Shown: positions 16,191-24,363 of the stretch, in pieces
Numbering within the stretch: the stretch's first letter is position 1
Layout of the letters: every line of letters starts with the position of its first letter
Notes under the pieces: generated by a model
What the model saw: only the letters and a program-made list of their open reading frames with translations
Told to the model about the DNA's origin: nothing
The model's database searches: none
Translations under genes and position numbers: made by a program
NCBI GenBank assembly: GCA_028293725.1
Contig: JAQGOE010000079.1
Span: 1 to 37,074, forward strand
Reading direction: 5' to 3'
DNA from: Gammaproteobacteria bacterium
Lineage (GTDB): Bacteria; Pseudomonadota; Gammaproteobacteria; Steroidobacterales; Steroidobacteraceae
Length of the DNA stretch: 37,074 bases

Positions 16191-17499
16191 CCCGAGGGTC
16201 GCAAGAGCTGGGTCCTCACCGCCATCCGCAGCGTATGGGCTCGCGTCGCGCGCTGTTCCCAAGCCTTACCTGCTCATGCCGCAGAGCGCCGATGGGAAGA
16301 TACCCGCGCTGCTCTCCCAGACCGGCGTGTTCAAGGACACTCGCAATCTGGCGCCGAGCGACGGCCTGATTCCGTATGACCTGGTGGTGTCCTTCTGGTC
16401 CGACGGCGCCAGCAAGCAGCGCTGGGTGTCGTTACCGAAGGAGAAAATCGGCTTTGCGCCCACGGGCGATTGGACTTTCCCGGCCGGCGCCGTATTCGTA
16501 AAGACTTTCGAGCTCCCCGTCGATGCGGCGAATCCCGCGATCCGACGGCGACTCGAAACGCGGCTGCTGGTACGCGACAGCCGCGGCGGTGTCTACGGCG
16601 CCGACTATAAATGGCGGGCCGACAACAGCGATGCCGACCTGTTGGACTCGAGCCTCACAGAAGACATTCCGGTCAAGTCCGCCGACGGAACGACGCACAC
16701 TCAGACGTGGTACTACCCCAGCCGGCAGAACTGCCTGGAGTGTCACAACGAGCACACCAGCGGCGTGCTCGGGGTAAAGACCCGGCAGATGAATCACGAC
16801 TTCACCTACCCTTCCGGCGTTACGGACAACGAGTTGCGGGCCTGGAATCATCTCGGTTTGTTTAGCCCGGGATTTTCGGATGCCGACCTGCCGAAGTTTG
16901 CGAAGTTGGCCTCGGCCGACGATACGACACGGAGTGTCGAGGATCGCGCCCGGTCCTATTTCGACGCGAACTGCTCGCACTGTCACCGCCCTGGCGGCAC
17001 CGTTGCCAACTTCGATGCCCGCTACGACACGCCCCTGGATCAGCAGGGACTCGTCGATGGCCGGGTTCTGATCGATGAGCGCATCGACCGGTCGAGAGTC
17101 ATTGCACCTAACGATATCTGGCGCTCGATCGCTTTCATGCGAGTCAACACGATGAGCGAGATCAGGATGCCGCCGCTGGCACGAGAAACGATCGATGAAA
17201 AAGGTGTGGCGCTCCTGCGGCAGTGGATCACGAGCCTTCCGGGACGCGCTGTGGTCGACCCGCCACGGATTTCGCCGGCCGGCGGGACTTACAGCAAGCC
17301 CGTAGAAGTGTCGCTACAGGTTGGCGAGCCCGGCGCCGACATCCGTTACACCGTGGATGGCAGCGCACCTACGGCTTCTGACACGAAGTACGAGAAGCCA
17401 ATCGAGGTCACCGGCCCCACAGTGGTGCGGGCCCGCGCCTTCAAGGACGGCTTGACTCGAAGTATCGCGTCGGAGGCCGTTTTTATCGTCGGGCAGTAA
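16093..17499 (+). CDS. Diheme c-type cytochrome, SO2930/HNE_0200-like, with chitobiase-type C-terminal domain
   Basis: Exported protein of 468 residues with two heme-c sites, CLECH (about 214-218) and CSHCH (about 294-298), in the context typical of the SO2930-like family (YYPSRQNCLECHNEHTSG and FDANCSHCHRPGG). A C-terminal domain from about residue 390 (ISPAGGTYSKPVEVSL, IRYTVDGSAPT) is the CHB_HEX_C_1 module often attached to surface enzymes. Function unknown; an electron carrier in the periplasm or outer surface is inferred. Start ATG 16093 is a choice; ATG 16069 and 16156 are alternatives. With 16093 it overlaps the DUF2306 reading frame by 98 nt. It ends 17 nt inside the convergent YVTN gene. 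Confidence 0.87.
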   Translation: MGGGWKAEHAGERIGTLAAAAMLALFAVLLQGNPRVARAGSSPPSAAYGLASRAVPKPYLLMPQSADGKIPALLSQTGVFKDTRNLAPSDGLIPYDLVVSFWSDGASKQRWVSLPKEKIGFAPTGDWTFPAGAVFVKTFELPVDAANPAIRRRLETRLLVRDSRGGVYGADYKWRADNSDADLLDSSLTEDIPVKSADGTTHTQTWYYPSRQNCLECHNEHTSGVLGVKTRQMNHDFTYPSGVTDNELRAWNHLGLFSPGFSDADLPKFAKLASADDTTRSVEDRARSYFDANCSHCHRPGGTVANFDARYDTPLDQQGLVDGRVLIDERIDRSRVIAPNDIWRSIAFMRVNTMSEIRMPPLARETIDEKGVALLRQWITSLPGRAVVDPPRISPAGGTYSKPVEVSLQVGEPGADIRYTVDGSAPTASDTKYEKPIEVTGPTVVRARAFKDGLTRSIASEAVFIVGQ

Positions 17500-18583
17500 C
17501 GACGGTGATGCCCCAGGGGCTCTCACCCGCTTTCACCCGCGAGATTTCCTTGTTCGTCGCCAGATCCACCACCGAGACATCGTTGGAGGGTCCGTTGGCG
17601 GAGAACAGGTATTTCCCGTCCGGCGAGAGCACGATTCCCCACGGACGCGTCCCAACCTTGATGGTGGCCAGAACGGCATAACTGTGGCTGTCGATCACGG
17701 TGACGGTTCCGGCACGCCCGTCGCTCACGTAAACCTTACTGTTGTCCGGGGAGACTCTGACCTTCATGGGGCGCGAGCCCGCCGGCAGGTCGACGCTCTT
17801 CAGCACCTGGTGATTCGCCGTATCGATCACATTCAACAGCCCCTTCGACTCGGAGGGGATGAACCCAACGGCGGCGTTGGATAGGAAATCAACACTGCGG
17901 GGCCGCACCGGCACGGTGAAGTGTCCGATGACCTGGAAGCTCGCAGTGTCGATTGCGAAGACCTCGCCACCGGTCTCGCACGTGACGTAGAACTGCTTTC
18001 CGTCCGGGGTCACGCCCACCCCTTCCGGCTCGCGTCCCACCGGGATGATGTGCTCCACCTTGCCGCTGGCGATGTTGATCACACTTGCGGTTTTGATGTC
18101 CTCGTTGGAGACGTAGATGCGGGTTCCATCCTTGCTCAATACGAACTCTTCCGGGTCCGAGCCGGCGGAGATCTTGCCGGTCAGCTTCTTCTGTGCGACG
18201 TCGACGATGCCGATGCCGTCGGCGGACTTATCGGCCTTCGAATCGTCGTCATCGTCATCATCAGCCTTGCTGTTCTTCTTCAGAATCGGGTTGCCCTGGG
18301 CATCGAGAGCCGGCGGGCCTTCGATCGGAGTGCCGCTCAAAGCGACGTAGACCGTCTTCCCGTCAGGACTCACATGGATGCCGCGCGGACGTTTGCCTAC
18401 GGGGATCGTTCCGACGACTTTGAAATCGCTGCCATCGATTATGGTGACGTCGCCCGACCTCTCGTTCGTGACGAATACCTGGTACGCCGCGGCGGCCTGC
18501 GCTGGCACGGGAGCGGTCGCGGAAGCGATCAATGCCAGCGCGCCCACGGCACTCAGCCACGCTGCGGAATTCGATACAGACAT
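17483..18583 (-). CDS. Exported seven-bladed YVTN beta-propeller protein
   Basis: Periplasmic propeller of 366 residues. After a signal peptide ending near AQA, seven repeats of about 42 residues are visible, each with a VIDxxxxxVxxxIxVGxxPxGxxVSPDGxxxYVS pattern. Such proteins accompany PQQ or cytochrome-linked systems or act as binding scaffolds; no catalytic residue can be named. The loop between blades 1 and 2 carries KKNSKADDDDDDDSKADKS, an acidic insertion absent from the other loops. Start ATG 18583 follows AGGAG by 8 nt. It is the last gene of an operon behind the adhesin-E-like gene (16-nt gap). It converges on the diheme cytochrome gene, often a partner of such propellers (inference). 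Confidence 0.9.
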   Translation of the reverse strand: MSVSNSAAWLSAVGALALIASATAPVPAQAAAAYQVFVTNERSGDVTIIDGSDFKVVGTIPVGKRPRGIHVSPDGKTVYVALSGTPIEGPPALDAQGNPILKKNSKADDDDDDDSKADKSADGIGIVDVAQKKLTGKISAGSDPEEFVLSKDGTRIYVSNEDIKTASVINIASGKVEHIIPVGREPEGVGVTPDGKQFYVTCETGGEVFAIDTASFQVIGHFTVPVRPRSVDFLSNAAVGFIPSESKGLLNVIDTANHQVLKSVDLPAGSRPMKVRVSPDNSKVYVSDGRAGTVTVIDSHSYAVLATIKVGTRPWGIVLSPDGKYLFSANGPSNDVSVVDLATNKEISRVKAGESPWGITVVTARR

Positions 18584-18599
18584 CAATACATCTCCTAAT

Positions 18600-19139
18600 C
18601 TATTTCGGCGCTACCAAAGTCGGCAATCGTACTGTAGCGGGTGAATCGGCCGGGGATGCCGCGGGCTCGGGATTGGGAGCAAGAGGCGCGTTGCAAGTTG
18701 TGTCGAAGGCGCGCTGTGAAAAGACGTCCGTGTAGACTCCCTTGAATCTGACCTTCCAGTCCTCGTCATTGATGTGACTCTTGCCGGATTGCTTGCCTTC
18801 GAAATAGCCGACGGTTGAGATCAGCGAGAACGTATGTTTGGCGCAGTCGAAGGCCGTCTGCTGCACTATGCGATCGAGCTTGATGTCGTGAACGTTCGGC
18901 GGCGGACTCGCATAGACCGTCAGAAACATCGCGACACGATAGAGTCCGTCCTGGTGGATCGAATCCAGGTCGACATAGGCAACACCGAGACTGCCATCAT
19001 TGGGCCGGCCGATGGCCTGCCAGTGGGTCGCATAGCAGGGCTGCGACGCCAGCGCCGCTATGGCGAGAGTTCCAGCCAACCACCGACTTCGCAGCGCCGC
19101 CAGATAGGTCCAAAGTCGTTTGGCGTGCTCCAGCGCCAT
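18600..19139 (-). CDS. Surface-adhesin-E-like exported protein
   Basis: A protein of 179 residues: an N-terminal basic segment and hydrophobic stretch (LAGTLAIAALASQPCYA), then a domain resembling the surface-adhesin protein E family (HWQAIGR, GVAYVDLDSI, YRVAMFLTVY, FDCAKHTFSLIS). Two cysteines after the signal may form a disulfide. The C-terminus is a Pro/Ala-rich tail. The family is named after a Haemophilus adhesin, but most members are of unknown function. The start ATG 19139 is 26 nt after the aminotransferase stop; GAGGAA lies about 12 nt upstream, slightly far. The gene is the middle one of a three-gene minus operon. Confidence 0.72.
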   Translation of the reverse strand: MALEHAKRLWTYLAALRSRWLAGTLAIAALASQPCYATHWQAIGRPNDGSLGVAYVDLDSIHQDGLYRVAMFLTVYASPPPNVHDIKLDRIVQQTAFDCAKHTFSLISTVGYFEGKQSGKSHINDEDWKVRFKGVYTDVFSQRAFDTTCNAPLAPNPEPAASPADSPATVRLPTLVAPK

Positions 19140-19165
19140 CCCGGGCCGCCGTTCCTCGGCCGTGC

Positions 19166-20188
19166 TCAAATCTTGGTCAACCAACCATAACGGTCCGCAA
19201 CCTCACCCCGCTGGATCGCAACCAATCGCTCGCGTAGCGCACGAGTCAACGGGCCCACTTCTCCGTCGCCAACGCGGTGCTCGCGATATTGATGGATCAG
19301 CGTTCCCACCCCAGCAAGCACAGCAGCAGTGCCGGACAGGGCCGCCTCGCCATCGGTTACCCACGTGAGCATTTCGGCGACGTCGAAAACACGCTCCTCA
19401 ACTTCATAACCGCCGTCCCGTGCGAGAGCCAGCAGCGAGTCGCGGGTCACTCCATGGAGGAATGTGGCATCCAGGCTGCGGGTCAGCAGGTGACCCTTGC
19501 GAATCAGCAGGAAATTAGCCGCGCCGGTCTCCTGCACCTCGCCGCCCGGACAAAACAAAACCTGGTCCGCGCTGTAGCGACGGCGTGCTTCGAGCGTCGG
19601 GCCTAGCGCCGCCGCGTAGTTGCCTCCCGTCTTGACGCGGCCGGTTTGCGTGGCCGTGCGCGAGTTCACGTCTTCTACGAAGATCCGCAACGGCTTCATG
19701 CCACCCGCGAAGTAATCCCAAACCGGACTGGCCAGGACAATCAGCTGCGCTTCATCGGCGGGCGTGGCGGCCGCTCCGATATTCGGTGTCGTGCCGAACA
19801 GGATCGGTCGCATGTACAGCGCGCCCGGAGCCTCAGGGACGACCGAGCGGTTCTGGTCGATGGTGGCGCGAACCATGGCGCCCAGCTGCTCCGGGTCCGG
19901 CTCGGGGAGCACCAGGGAGCGCGCGCTCTGTCGCAGGCGCTCGATGTGCCGGTCCATCCGGAATACGTGAACGCTCCCGTCGGACCATCGATAGGCCTTG
20001 AAGCCCTCGAAGCAGGTGCTCGAGTAGTGCAGGACGTGGGCGGCAGGGTGCAGCTCGATGGGGGCGACCGGGCGCATCTGGTACGGCGTCCAGGCGCCGT
20101 TCCGGAACGTCGCGACCGCCATGGTCGGGGCAAGAACGGTCCCGAACGCGGGTCGGGAGGCCGGGGTCGATTGAGGGGACTGTGTCAT
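19166..20188 (-). CDS. ilvE: Branched-chain amino acid aminotransferase
   Basis: Class IV PLP-dependent transaminase that interconverts Val, Leu, Ile and their keto acids with 2-oxoglutarate. Catalytic lysine K186 lies in GRVKTGGNYA. The substrate/cofactor segments HYSSTCFEGFKAYR, YMRPILFGT and EVQETGAANFLLI and the C-terminal LSGTAAVL are typical of the BCAT group of about 340 residues. The start ATG 20188 (MTQSPQ) is chosen by family length; no clear ribosome site is seen, and an in-frame codon at 20251 would add an unlike extension. It heads an operon with an adhesin-E-like and a YVTN protein, an odd pairing for a metabolic enzyme. Confidence 0.92.
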   Translation of the reverse strand: MTQSPQSTPASRPAFGTVLAPTMAVATFRNGAWTPYQMRPVAPIELHPAAHVLHYSSTCFEGFKAYRWSDGSVHVFRMDRHIERLRQSARSLVLPEPDPEQLGAMVRATIDQNRSVVPEAPGALYMRPILFGTTPNIGAAATPADEAQLIVLASPVWDYFAGGMKPLRIFVEDVNSRTATQTGRVKTGGNYAAALGPTLEARRRYSADQVLFCPGGEVQETGAANFLLIRKGHLLTRSLDATFLHGVTRDSLLALARDGGYEVEERVFDVAEMLTWVTDGEAALSGTAAVLAGVGTLIHQYREHRVGDGEVGPLTRALRERLVAIQRGEVADRYGWLTKI

Positions 20189-20281
20189 GGGACGGGCTCG
20201 GTCTGCACCACGGATGGAGGGGATGCTACCTAGATTCCGTGCAATGGCCATCTCATTCGACCATTTTTGCTTTGCGCAAAT

Positions 20282-20310
20282 GAAAAGGCCGTTGCAGCAC
20301 GCTTACGGCC
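20282..20310 (-). terminator. Rho-independent terminator downstream of the polyamine-binding protein gene
   Basis: On the minus strand GGCCGT, 12 nt, ACGGCC forms a hairpin followed directly by TTTTCATTT. It lies 14 nt after the stop of the binding-protein gene and separates it from ilvE. Confidence 0.65.
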
Positions 20311-20324
20311 CGAACCTCGGTACG

Positions 20325-21440
20325 TTACTGCCCAGTCCGAAATCGGGTCCACATGCGCGTTCTCAGCCGCACGTACTCTTCGCTCTTCGCGCGTTCGGGG
20401 ATAAGGCGTGCGGCGAGCTCGGGCGAAGGGAAGATCGAGGCGTTGGTCAGCTCGGGTTGCAACAGGGGCTGAGCGGCGGCGTTGCTGTTCGGAAAGTGGA
20501 TGGCGTTACTGTTTTCGGCCGCTATCGCGGGGTCCATGAGAAAGTCGATGAGACGGTGGGCGTTGCCCGGGTGGGGAGCGTCCGTCGGAATCGCGGCGAC
20601 ATCGAACCACATTACAGCGCCTTCCTTGGGGATGTAGTAGCGGATCCGCATGCCGTTGGCGGCGATCCGGGCGCGCTCCTGCGCCTGCATGGCGTCACCG
20701 TTGCTCGCCACAATGATGCACAGCTCGCCCGTAGAAAGATCATCGACGAGGGAACCGCTACTGATCTTGCGAATATAAGGTCGCACCGCCAACAACGCAG
20801 TCTGCGCGCGCGCCAGTTTCCCGGCCTCCTCACTGTCGGGTGGCTCGCCGAGCCACGCAAGAACGCTGGGTACGATGACGTTCGGCGACTCGTAAAGTCC
20901 GATACCGCAGTCCGCGAAGTGTGCGGCAACCTGCGGATCAAACATCAACGACCAGCTGTCCACCGGTGCCTGGGGCATGCGCGCGCGGATCTTCGCCTCA
21001 TCGTACGCGATACCGGTGATCCCCCAGGTGTAGTCGACCGCATGTGCATTGCCCGGATCGTGGGCGGCAAGCCGCTGCATGATGGCCGGGTCGAGGTTCT
21101 TGAGATTGGGTAGCCGGGATTTGTCGAGCGGGCGGAAGACACCCGCGGCAATCATGCTCTCGAGGTAGGCACCCGATGGGACCACCACGTCGTAGCCCGA
21201 ATGTCCCGCGAGCAGCCGCGCTTCTAGCGTGTTGTTGGAATCGAACACGGCGTAATGGACCTGCACACCGTACTTTGCCTCGAACTTCCGCAGGACCTCG
21301 GGTTTGATGTAGTCATACCAGTTGTAGACATTGACGATTTTCTCTTCGGCCGCGGCGTCCGGAGGCGCGGGGGCGTTGGAGTGGCCGCAACCGGCCAGTA
21401 CCAGGCAGAGAAGCCCGACGAAAGTGTAGTGATGGTTCAC
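20325..21440 (-). CDS. Polyamine-type ABC transporter substrate-binding lipoprotein (PotD/PotF-like)
   Basis: Extracytoplasmic solute-binding protein of the spermidine/putrescine type. The lipobox LVLAGC puts the lipidated Cys at residue 18. The mature part starts with VNVYNWYDYIKPEVLRKFE, the standard opening of PotD/PotF, and later shows YDVVVPSGAYLESM, DYTWGITGIAYD and AMWFDVAAIP, all family landmarks. At 371 residues it is the normal length. The start is GTG 21440 with GGGGCG just upstream; an out-of-frame ATG overlaps it. No ABC permease or ATPase gene is near, so it is an orphan binding protein. It is bordered by a hairpin at 21457-21491 and a terminator at 20282-20310, thus probably monocistronic. 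Confidence 0.9.
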   Translation of the reverse strand: MNHHYTFVGLLCLVLAGCGHSNAPAPPDAAAEEKIVNVYNWYDYIKPEVLRKFEAKYGVQVHYAVFDSNNTLEARLLAGHSGYDVVVPSGAYLESMIAAGVFRPLDKSRLPNLKNLDPAIMQRLAAHDPGNAHAVDYTWGITGIAYDEAKIRARMPQAPVDSWSLMFDPQVAAHFADCGIGLYESPNVIVPSVLAWLGEPPDSEEAGKLARAQTALLAVRPYIRKISSGSLVDDLSTGELCIIVASNGDAMQAQERARIAANGMRIRYYIPKEGAVMWFDVAAIPTDAPHPGNAHRLIDFLMDPAIAAENSNAIHFPNSNAAAQPLLQPELTNASIFPSPELAARLIPERAKSEEYVRLRTRMWTRFRTGQ

Positions 21441-21456
21441 CGCCCCATCATACGGA

Positions 21457-21491
21457 AGGCACGGTGCGCTCGTTAGGGGCGCACCGTGCCT
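21457..21491 (-). terminator. Perfect 13-bp hairpin between kelch lipoprotein and binding-protein genes
   Basis: AGGCACGGTGCGC and its exact complement GCGCACCGTGCCT are separated by 9 nt. It lies 14 nt after the stop of the kelch gene (minus strand). The following bases are TTCC, not a T run, so termination may be weak or it may have another role. Confidence 0.5.
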
Positions 21492-21505
21492 GCGATGGAG
21501 CTCTT

Positions 21506-24229
21506 CTAGAACTTCCAGAGATCGTTCATATCGCCGGCGCCGGTACCGCCGGGGGGCACGCCCTGCCCGCCGAACAGCCACAGATGGCCGGTGGCGTCGG
21601 TCCAGGCGCTCGCCCCGCCACGACTACCGGGCTGGTTGCCGGGCGCACCGGTGCCCAACGTCCCATAAACACCCGCATCCAGGTTCTGCGCATTCGGCCC
21701 GTTCACCCAGGTCCACTGGTGTGTCGTCGCGTTGAAAGTCCATAGATCGTTGAGCGAGCCCTCACCGGCGCCGACACTGACACCAAAGCCGAGGCCGCCA
21801 AACAACCAGACCTTGCCCGTGCTATCGGTCCAGACAACCCCACCGCCGCGGCCGCCGGGGAGGTTGCCGGCAGCGGGAGTGCCCAGCGTGCCATAGATGC
21901 CCAGCGTCGCGACCACGTCGGTGCCGCTGACCCAGGTCCATTGCTTCGCGGTCGGATCGAACATCCACAAATCGTTGAGAACGTCGACGGTCGGAGTGTT
22001 CGTAACATCGAAACCGTAACCGCCACCACCGAACAGCCAGAAGCGGCCCGCGCCATCGCGCCAAACCTGGGCGCCGTAACGGGCACTCGGCGTGTTCGCC
22101 GCCGCCGCAGTGCCTTGGGTCCCATACACGCCCTGTTGGTTGGTGGAACTTGATCCGCTCACCCAGGTCCACTCGTGCGAAGCGGGGTCGTAGACCCACA
22201 GGTCGTTGAAGTAAATCTGGTTATTGAGGTTGTCGAGGCCCAGGCCGCCGAACATCCACAAGCGCCCGGAATTGTCCGTCCAGGTCGAAGCATAGGCTCG
22301 CGCGCCAGGAACGTTACCAGGCGCTGGAGTACCTTGCGTGCCATACACGCCAGCGACGCCTCCGGTGTTCGACACACCATCCCACGTCCATTGTTGCGAA
22401 GTGGGGTCGTACCACCACAAATCGCTGAGGTACATAGCCTGTGTGTTGGTGCTGTCGAGACCGAAGCCGCCGAAGAGCCAGACGCGTCCGCTGCTATCGG
22501 TCCACAACATACCGCTCTGGCGTCCGCCGGGCAGATTGCCAGCCGCGGCAGCGTGGGGAGCGCCGTAAGTTGACGCGGCGTTGACCGTAGGCAGGCCACC
22601 CTCCCACGTCCACTGCTGCGTGCCCGGATCGTACATCCACATGTCGTTGAGCTCACCGCTGCCTGAGGCTGCGACCGCGCCGACACCGGTGCCGCCAAAC
22701 AACCAGAAGCGGCCAGCGCTGTCGGTCCAGGACATCTGGCTGTCCCGCGCTCCGGGCACATTACCCGCCGCCGCGGTACCCAAGGTGCCGTAGGTTCCGC
22801 CCTGCCCCACGCTGGTGGAGCCACCTTCCCACGTCCATTCAGAGCAGGCGACCTGAACGCTGCTGACATTCCCGGCGGGTATTGTACTCGTCCCACCGGA
22901 CACGGAGCATAACTGGCCGACAGGTTGCGTCTCCACGCTCACGGTGTAGGCGCTGTTATAAGCCAGCGCCGTGGGCATCGAGAAAACAACGGCATTCGCC
23001 GCCACCGAAAGGTGGTCCGTGCCATCCGTCAACACCAACCCGCTCGAGGTCAATCCCGCGATCGAGCCTCCGAGTGTGTAGAAATTCGCCGCGCAGGTCA
23101 CAACAACGCTGTTCACGTTCGAGGCCGGCATCGCGGCAGCGCCCGCACTCACCGTACACATCAAACCTGTGGGCTGTGTCGTCACCGACACAGCGTAGTG
23201 GGCCGTATAGGCCACGGGCGTCGTAAACGTAAACCCGGTCCCGTTCGCCGGCACCGTAACGGTGTCCGTGCCGTTAGCCAACACAAGGCCCGCGGTCGTC
23301 AAGCCGGTGATGGTGCCACTAAGAGAATAAGATTGATCGGAGCAAACAACGGCCACCGTGGCAACGTTCGCGGCCGGCATCGTGCCCGAGCCGGTTCCAG
23401 CGCTAACCGAGCACGTCAAGCCGGTCGGTTGCGTCGCCACCGTTACCGCGTAGTGAGTACCGAAAGCCACTGACGTCGGCAGTGTGAACGTGGTCGCGTT
23501 GATCGGCACCGTCACGGTGTCGGTGCCATTGGCGAGCACCAGGCCGGTCCCATTCAACCCGGCAACGGTACCGCCGAGCGTATAAGACTGATCGGAGCAG
23601 GTCACCGCAACGTTGGTGACATTGGCCGTACCGATCGAGCCGGTCCCGTTCTGCACGGAGCAACTCAATCCGGTCGGCTGCGTCGCCACGGTCACCGCGT
23701 AACTGCTGGTGCTGGCTACGGCAGTGGGCATAGTAAAGGAGGTCGAACCGGAGGGGACCGTGAGTCGGTCCGTGCCGTTGGCAAGCACCAGGCCGCCGCT
23801 GACCAGGCCGCTGATTGTGCCGCCGAGTGAATAGGACTGCGCCGAGCAGGTCACGACGACGTTGTTGACGTTTGCCGTCCCAATGGTGCCGGTGCCATTC
23901 GCCACACTGCATGTCAGTCCGGCAGGCGCGGTTTGCACGGTCACCGCGTATGCGGTGCCCGTCGCGATCATTGATGTGAAGGCAAAGGTGGTGGCCCCGG
24001 AGCTCACTGTCACCGTGGCGCTGCCGTTTGCAAGCACCAAGCCGTCAGCCGTCGCGCCACTGACGGTTCCACCCAGAGTGTAGGTCGTCGGCGCCGGAGG
24101 GCTGGGAGTCCCCGAATTACTGGAGCCGGAACCCCCGCAGGCTGACAGTACCAAAGTACTCGCCAGCGCCAACCACCGGACCAAAACTGAAGAGGCTGTA
24201 ACTCGAGAAGCGCTGGGCGTGAAGCTCAC
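21506..24229 (-). CDS. Repeat-rich lipoprotein: five Ig-like repeats plus six kelch repeats
   Basis: Very large (907 residues) surface or periplasmic lipoprotein. The signal peptide ends in the lipobox LSAC (lipidated C31). Residues about 50-460 are five tandem repeats of about 82 residues, each with YTLGGTVSGL..GLVLANGTDTVTV, then a hydrophobic TFTLPT strand, YAVTVATQPTGLTCSV and a closing ANVTNVAVTCS; two Cys per unit suggest a disulfide. Residues 460-907 are six kelch-like repeats of about 75 residues with WTWxxG, YGTLGTAAAGNxPGAR, WTDSxGRFWLFGG and NDLWMYDP, predicting a six-bladed propeller. Start GTG 24229 follows GGGA by 6 nt. Function unknown; adhesion or glycan binding is plausible. 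It lies downstream of the sugar kinase gene. Confidence 0.87.
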   Translation of the reverse strand: MSFTPSASRVTASSVLVRWLALASTLVLSACGGSGSSNSGTPSPPAPTTYTLGGTVSGATADGLVLANGSATVTVSSGATTFAFTSMIATGTAYAVTVQTAPAGLTCSVANGTGTIGTANVNNVVVTCSAQSYSLGGTISGLVSGGLVLANGTDRLTVPSGSTSFTMPTAVASTSSYAVTVATQPTGLSCSVQNGTGSIGTANVTNVAVTCSDQSYTLGGTVAGLNGTGLVLANGTDTVTVPINATTFTLPTSVAFGTHYAVTVATQPTGLTCSVSAGTGSGTMPAANVATVAVVCSDQSYSLSGTITGLTTAGLVLANGTDTVTVPANGTGFTFTTPVAYTAHYAVSVTTQPTGLMCTVSAGAAAMPASNVNSVVVTCAANFYTLGGSIAGLTSSGLVLTDGTDHLSVAANAVVFSMPTALAYNSAYTVSVETQPVGQLCSVSGGTSTIPAGNVSSVQVACSEWTWEGGSTSVGQGGTYGTLGTAAAGNVPGARDSQMSWTDSAGRFWLFGGTGVGAVAASGSGELNDMWMYDPGTQQWTWEGGLPTVNAASTYGAPHAAAAGNLPGGRQSGMLWTDSSGRVWLFGGFGLDSTNTQAMYLSDLWWYDPTSQQWTWDGVSNTGGVAGVYGTQGTPAPGNVPGARAYASTWTDNSGRLWMFGGLGLDNLNNQIYFNDLWVYDPASHEWTWVSGSSSTNQQGVYGTQGTAAAANTPSARYGAQVWRDGAGRFWLFGGGGYGFDVTNTPTVDVLNDLWMFDPTAKQWTWVSGTDVVATLGIYGTLGTPAAGNLPGGRGGGVVWTDSTGKVWLFGGLGFGVSVGAGEGSLNDLWTFNATTHQWTWVNGPNAQNLDAGVYGTLGTGAPGNQPGSRGGASAWTDATGHLWLFGGQGVPPGGTGAGDMNDLWKF
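22845..24082 (-). repeat. Five tandem Ig-like coding repeats (about 246 bp each)
   Basis: In-frame units inside the kelch lipoprotein gene, repeating the peptide landmarks LVLANGTD and TQPTGL. The units differ at many DNA positions, so the duplication is old. Confidence 0.8.
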
Positions 24230-24323
24230 CGGGAATCCCACAATTGAATGGATCGGAGCACGACAATAAAGGGGTGCGTTCCGGGAGTCGCCACCGAGTA
24301 GCGCGATTGACCGATTCAATTGT

Positions 24324-24347
24324 AATTGTGCGAAGGCGCGCACAATT
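24324..24347 (-). terminator. 9-bp hairpin after the sugar kinase gene
   Basis: AATTGTGCG, 6 nt, CGCACAATT, perfect stem. It lies 17 nt after the kinase stop (minus strand) and before the kelch gene start. No T run follows on the minus strand, so a terminator or an operator for the kelch gene are both possible. Confidence 0.4.
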
Positions 24348-24363
24348 CCCGCGACGTTGGTCT

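Noticed and set aside
20187..21113. 308-codon plus-strand frame
   Set aside because: Antisense to the polyamine-binding protein gene and ilvE upstream region; no domain.
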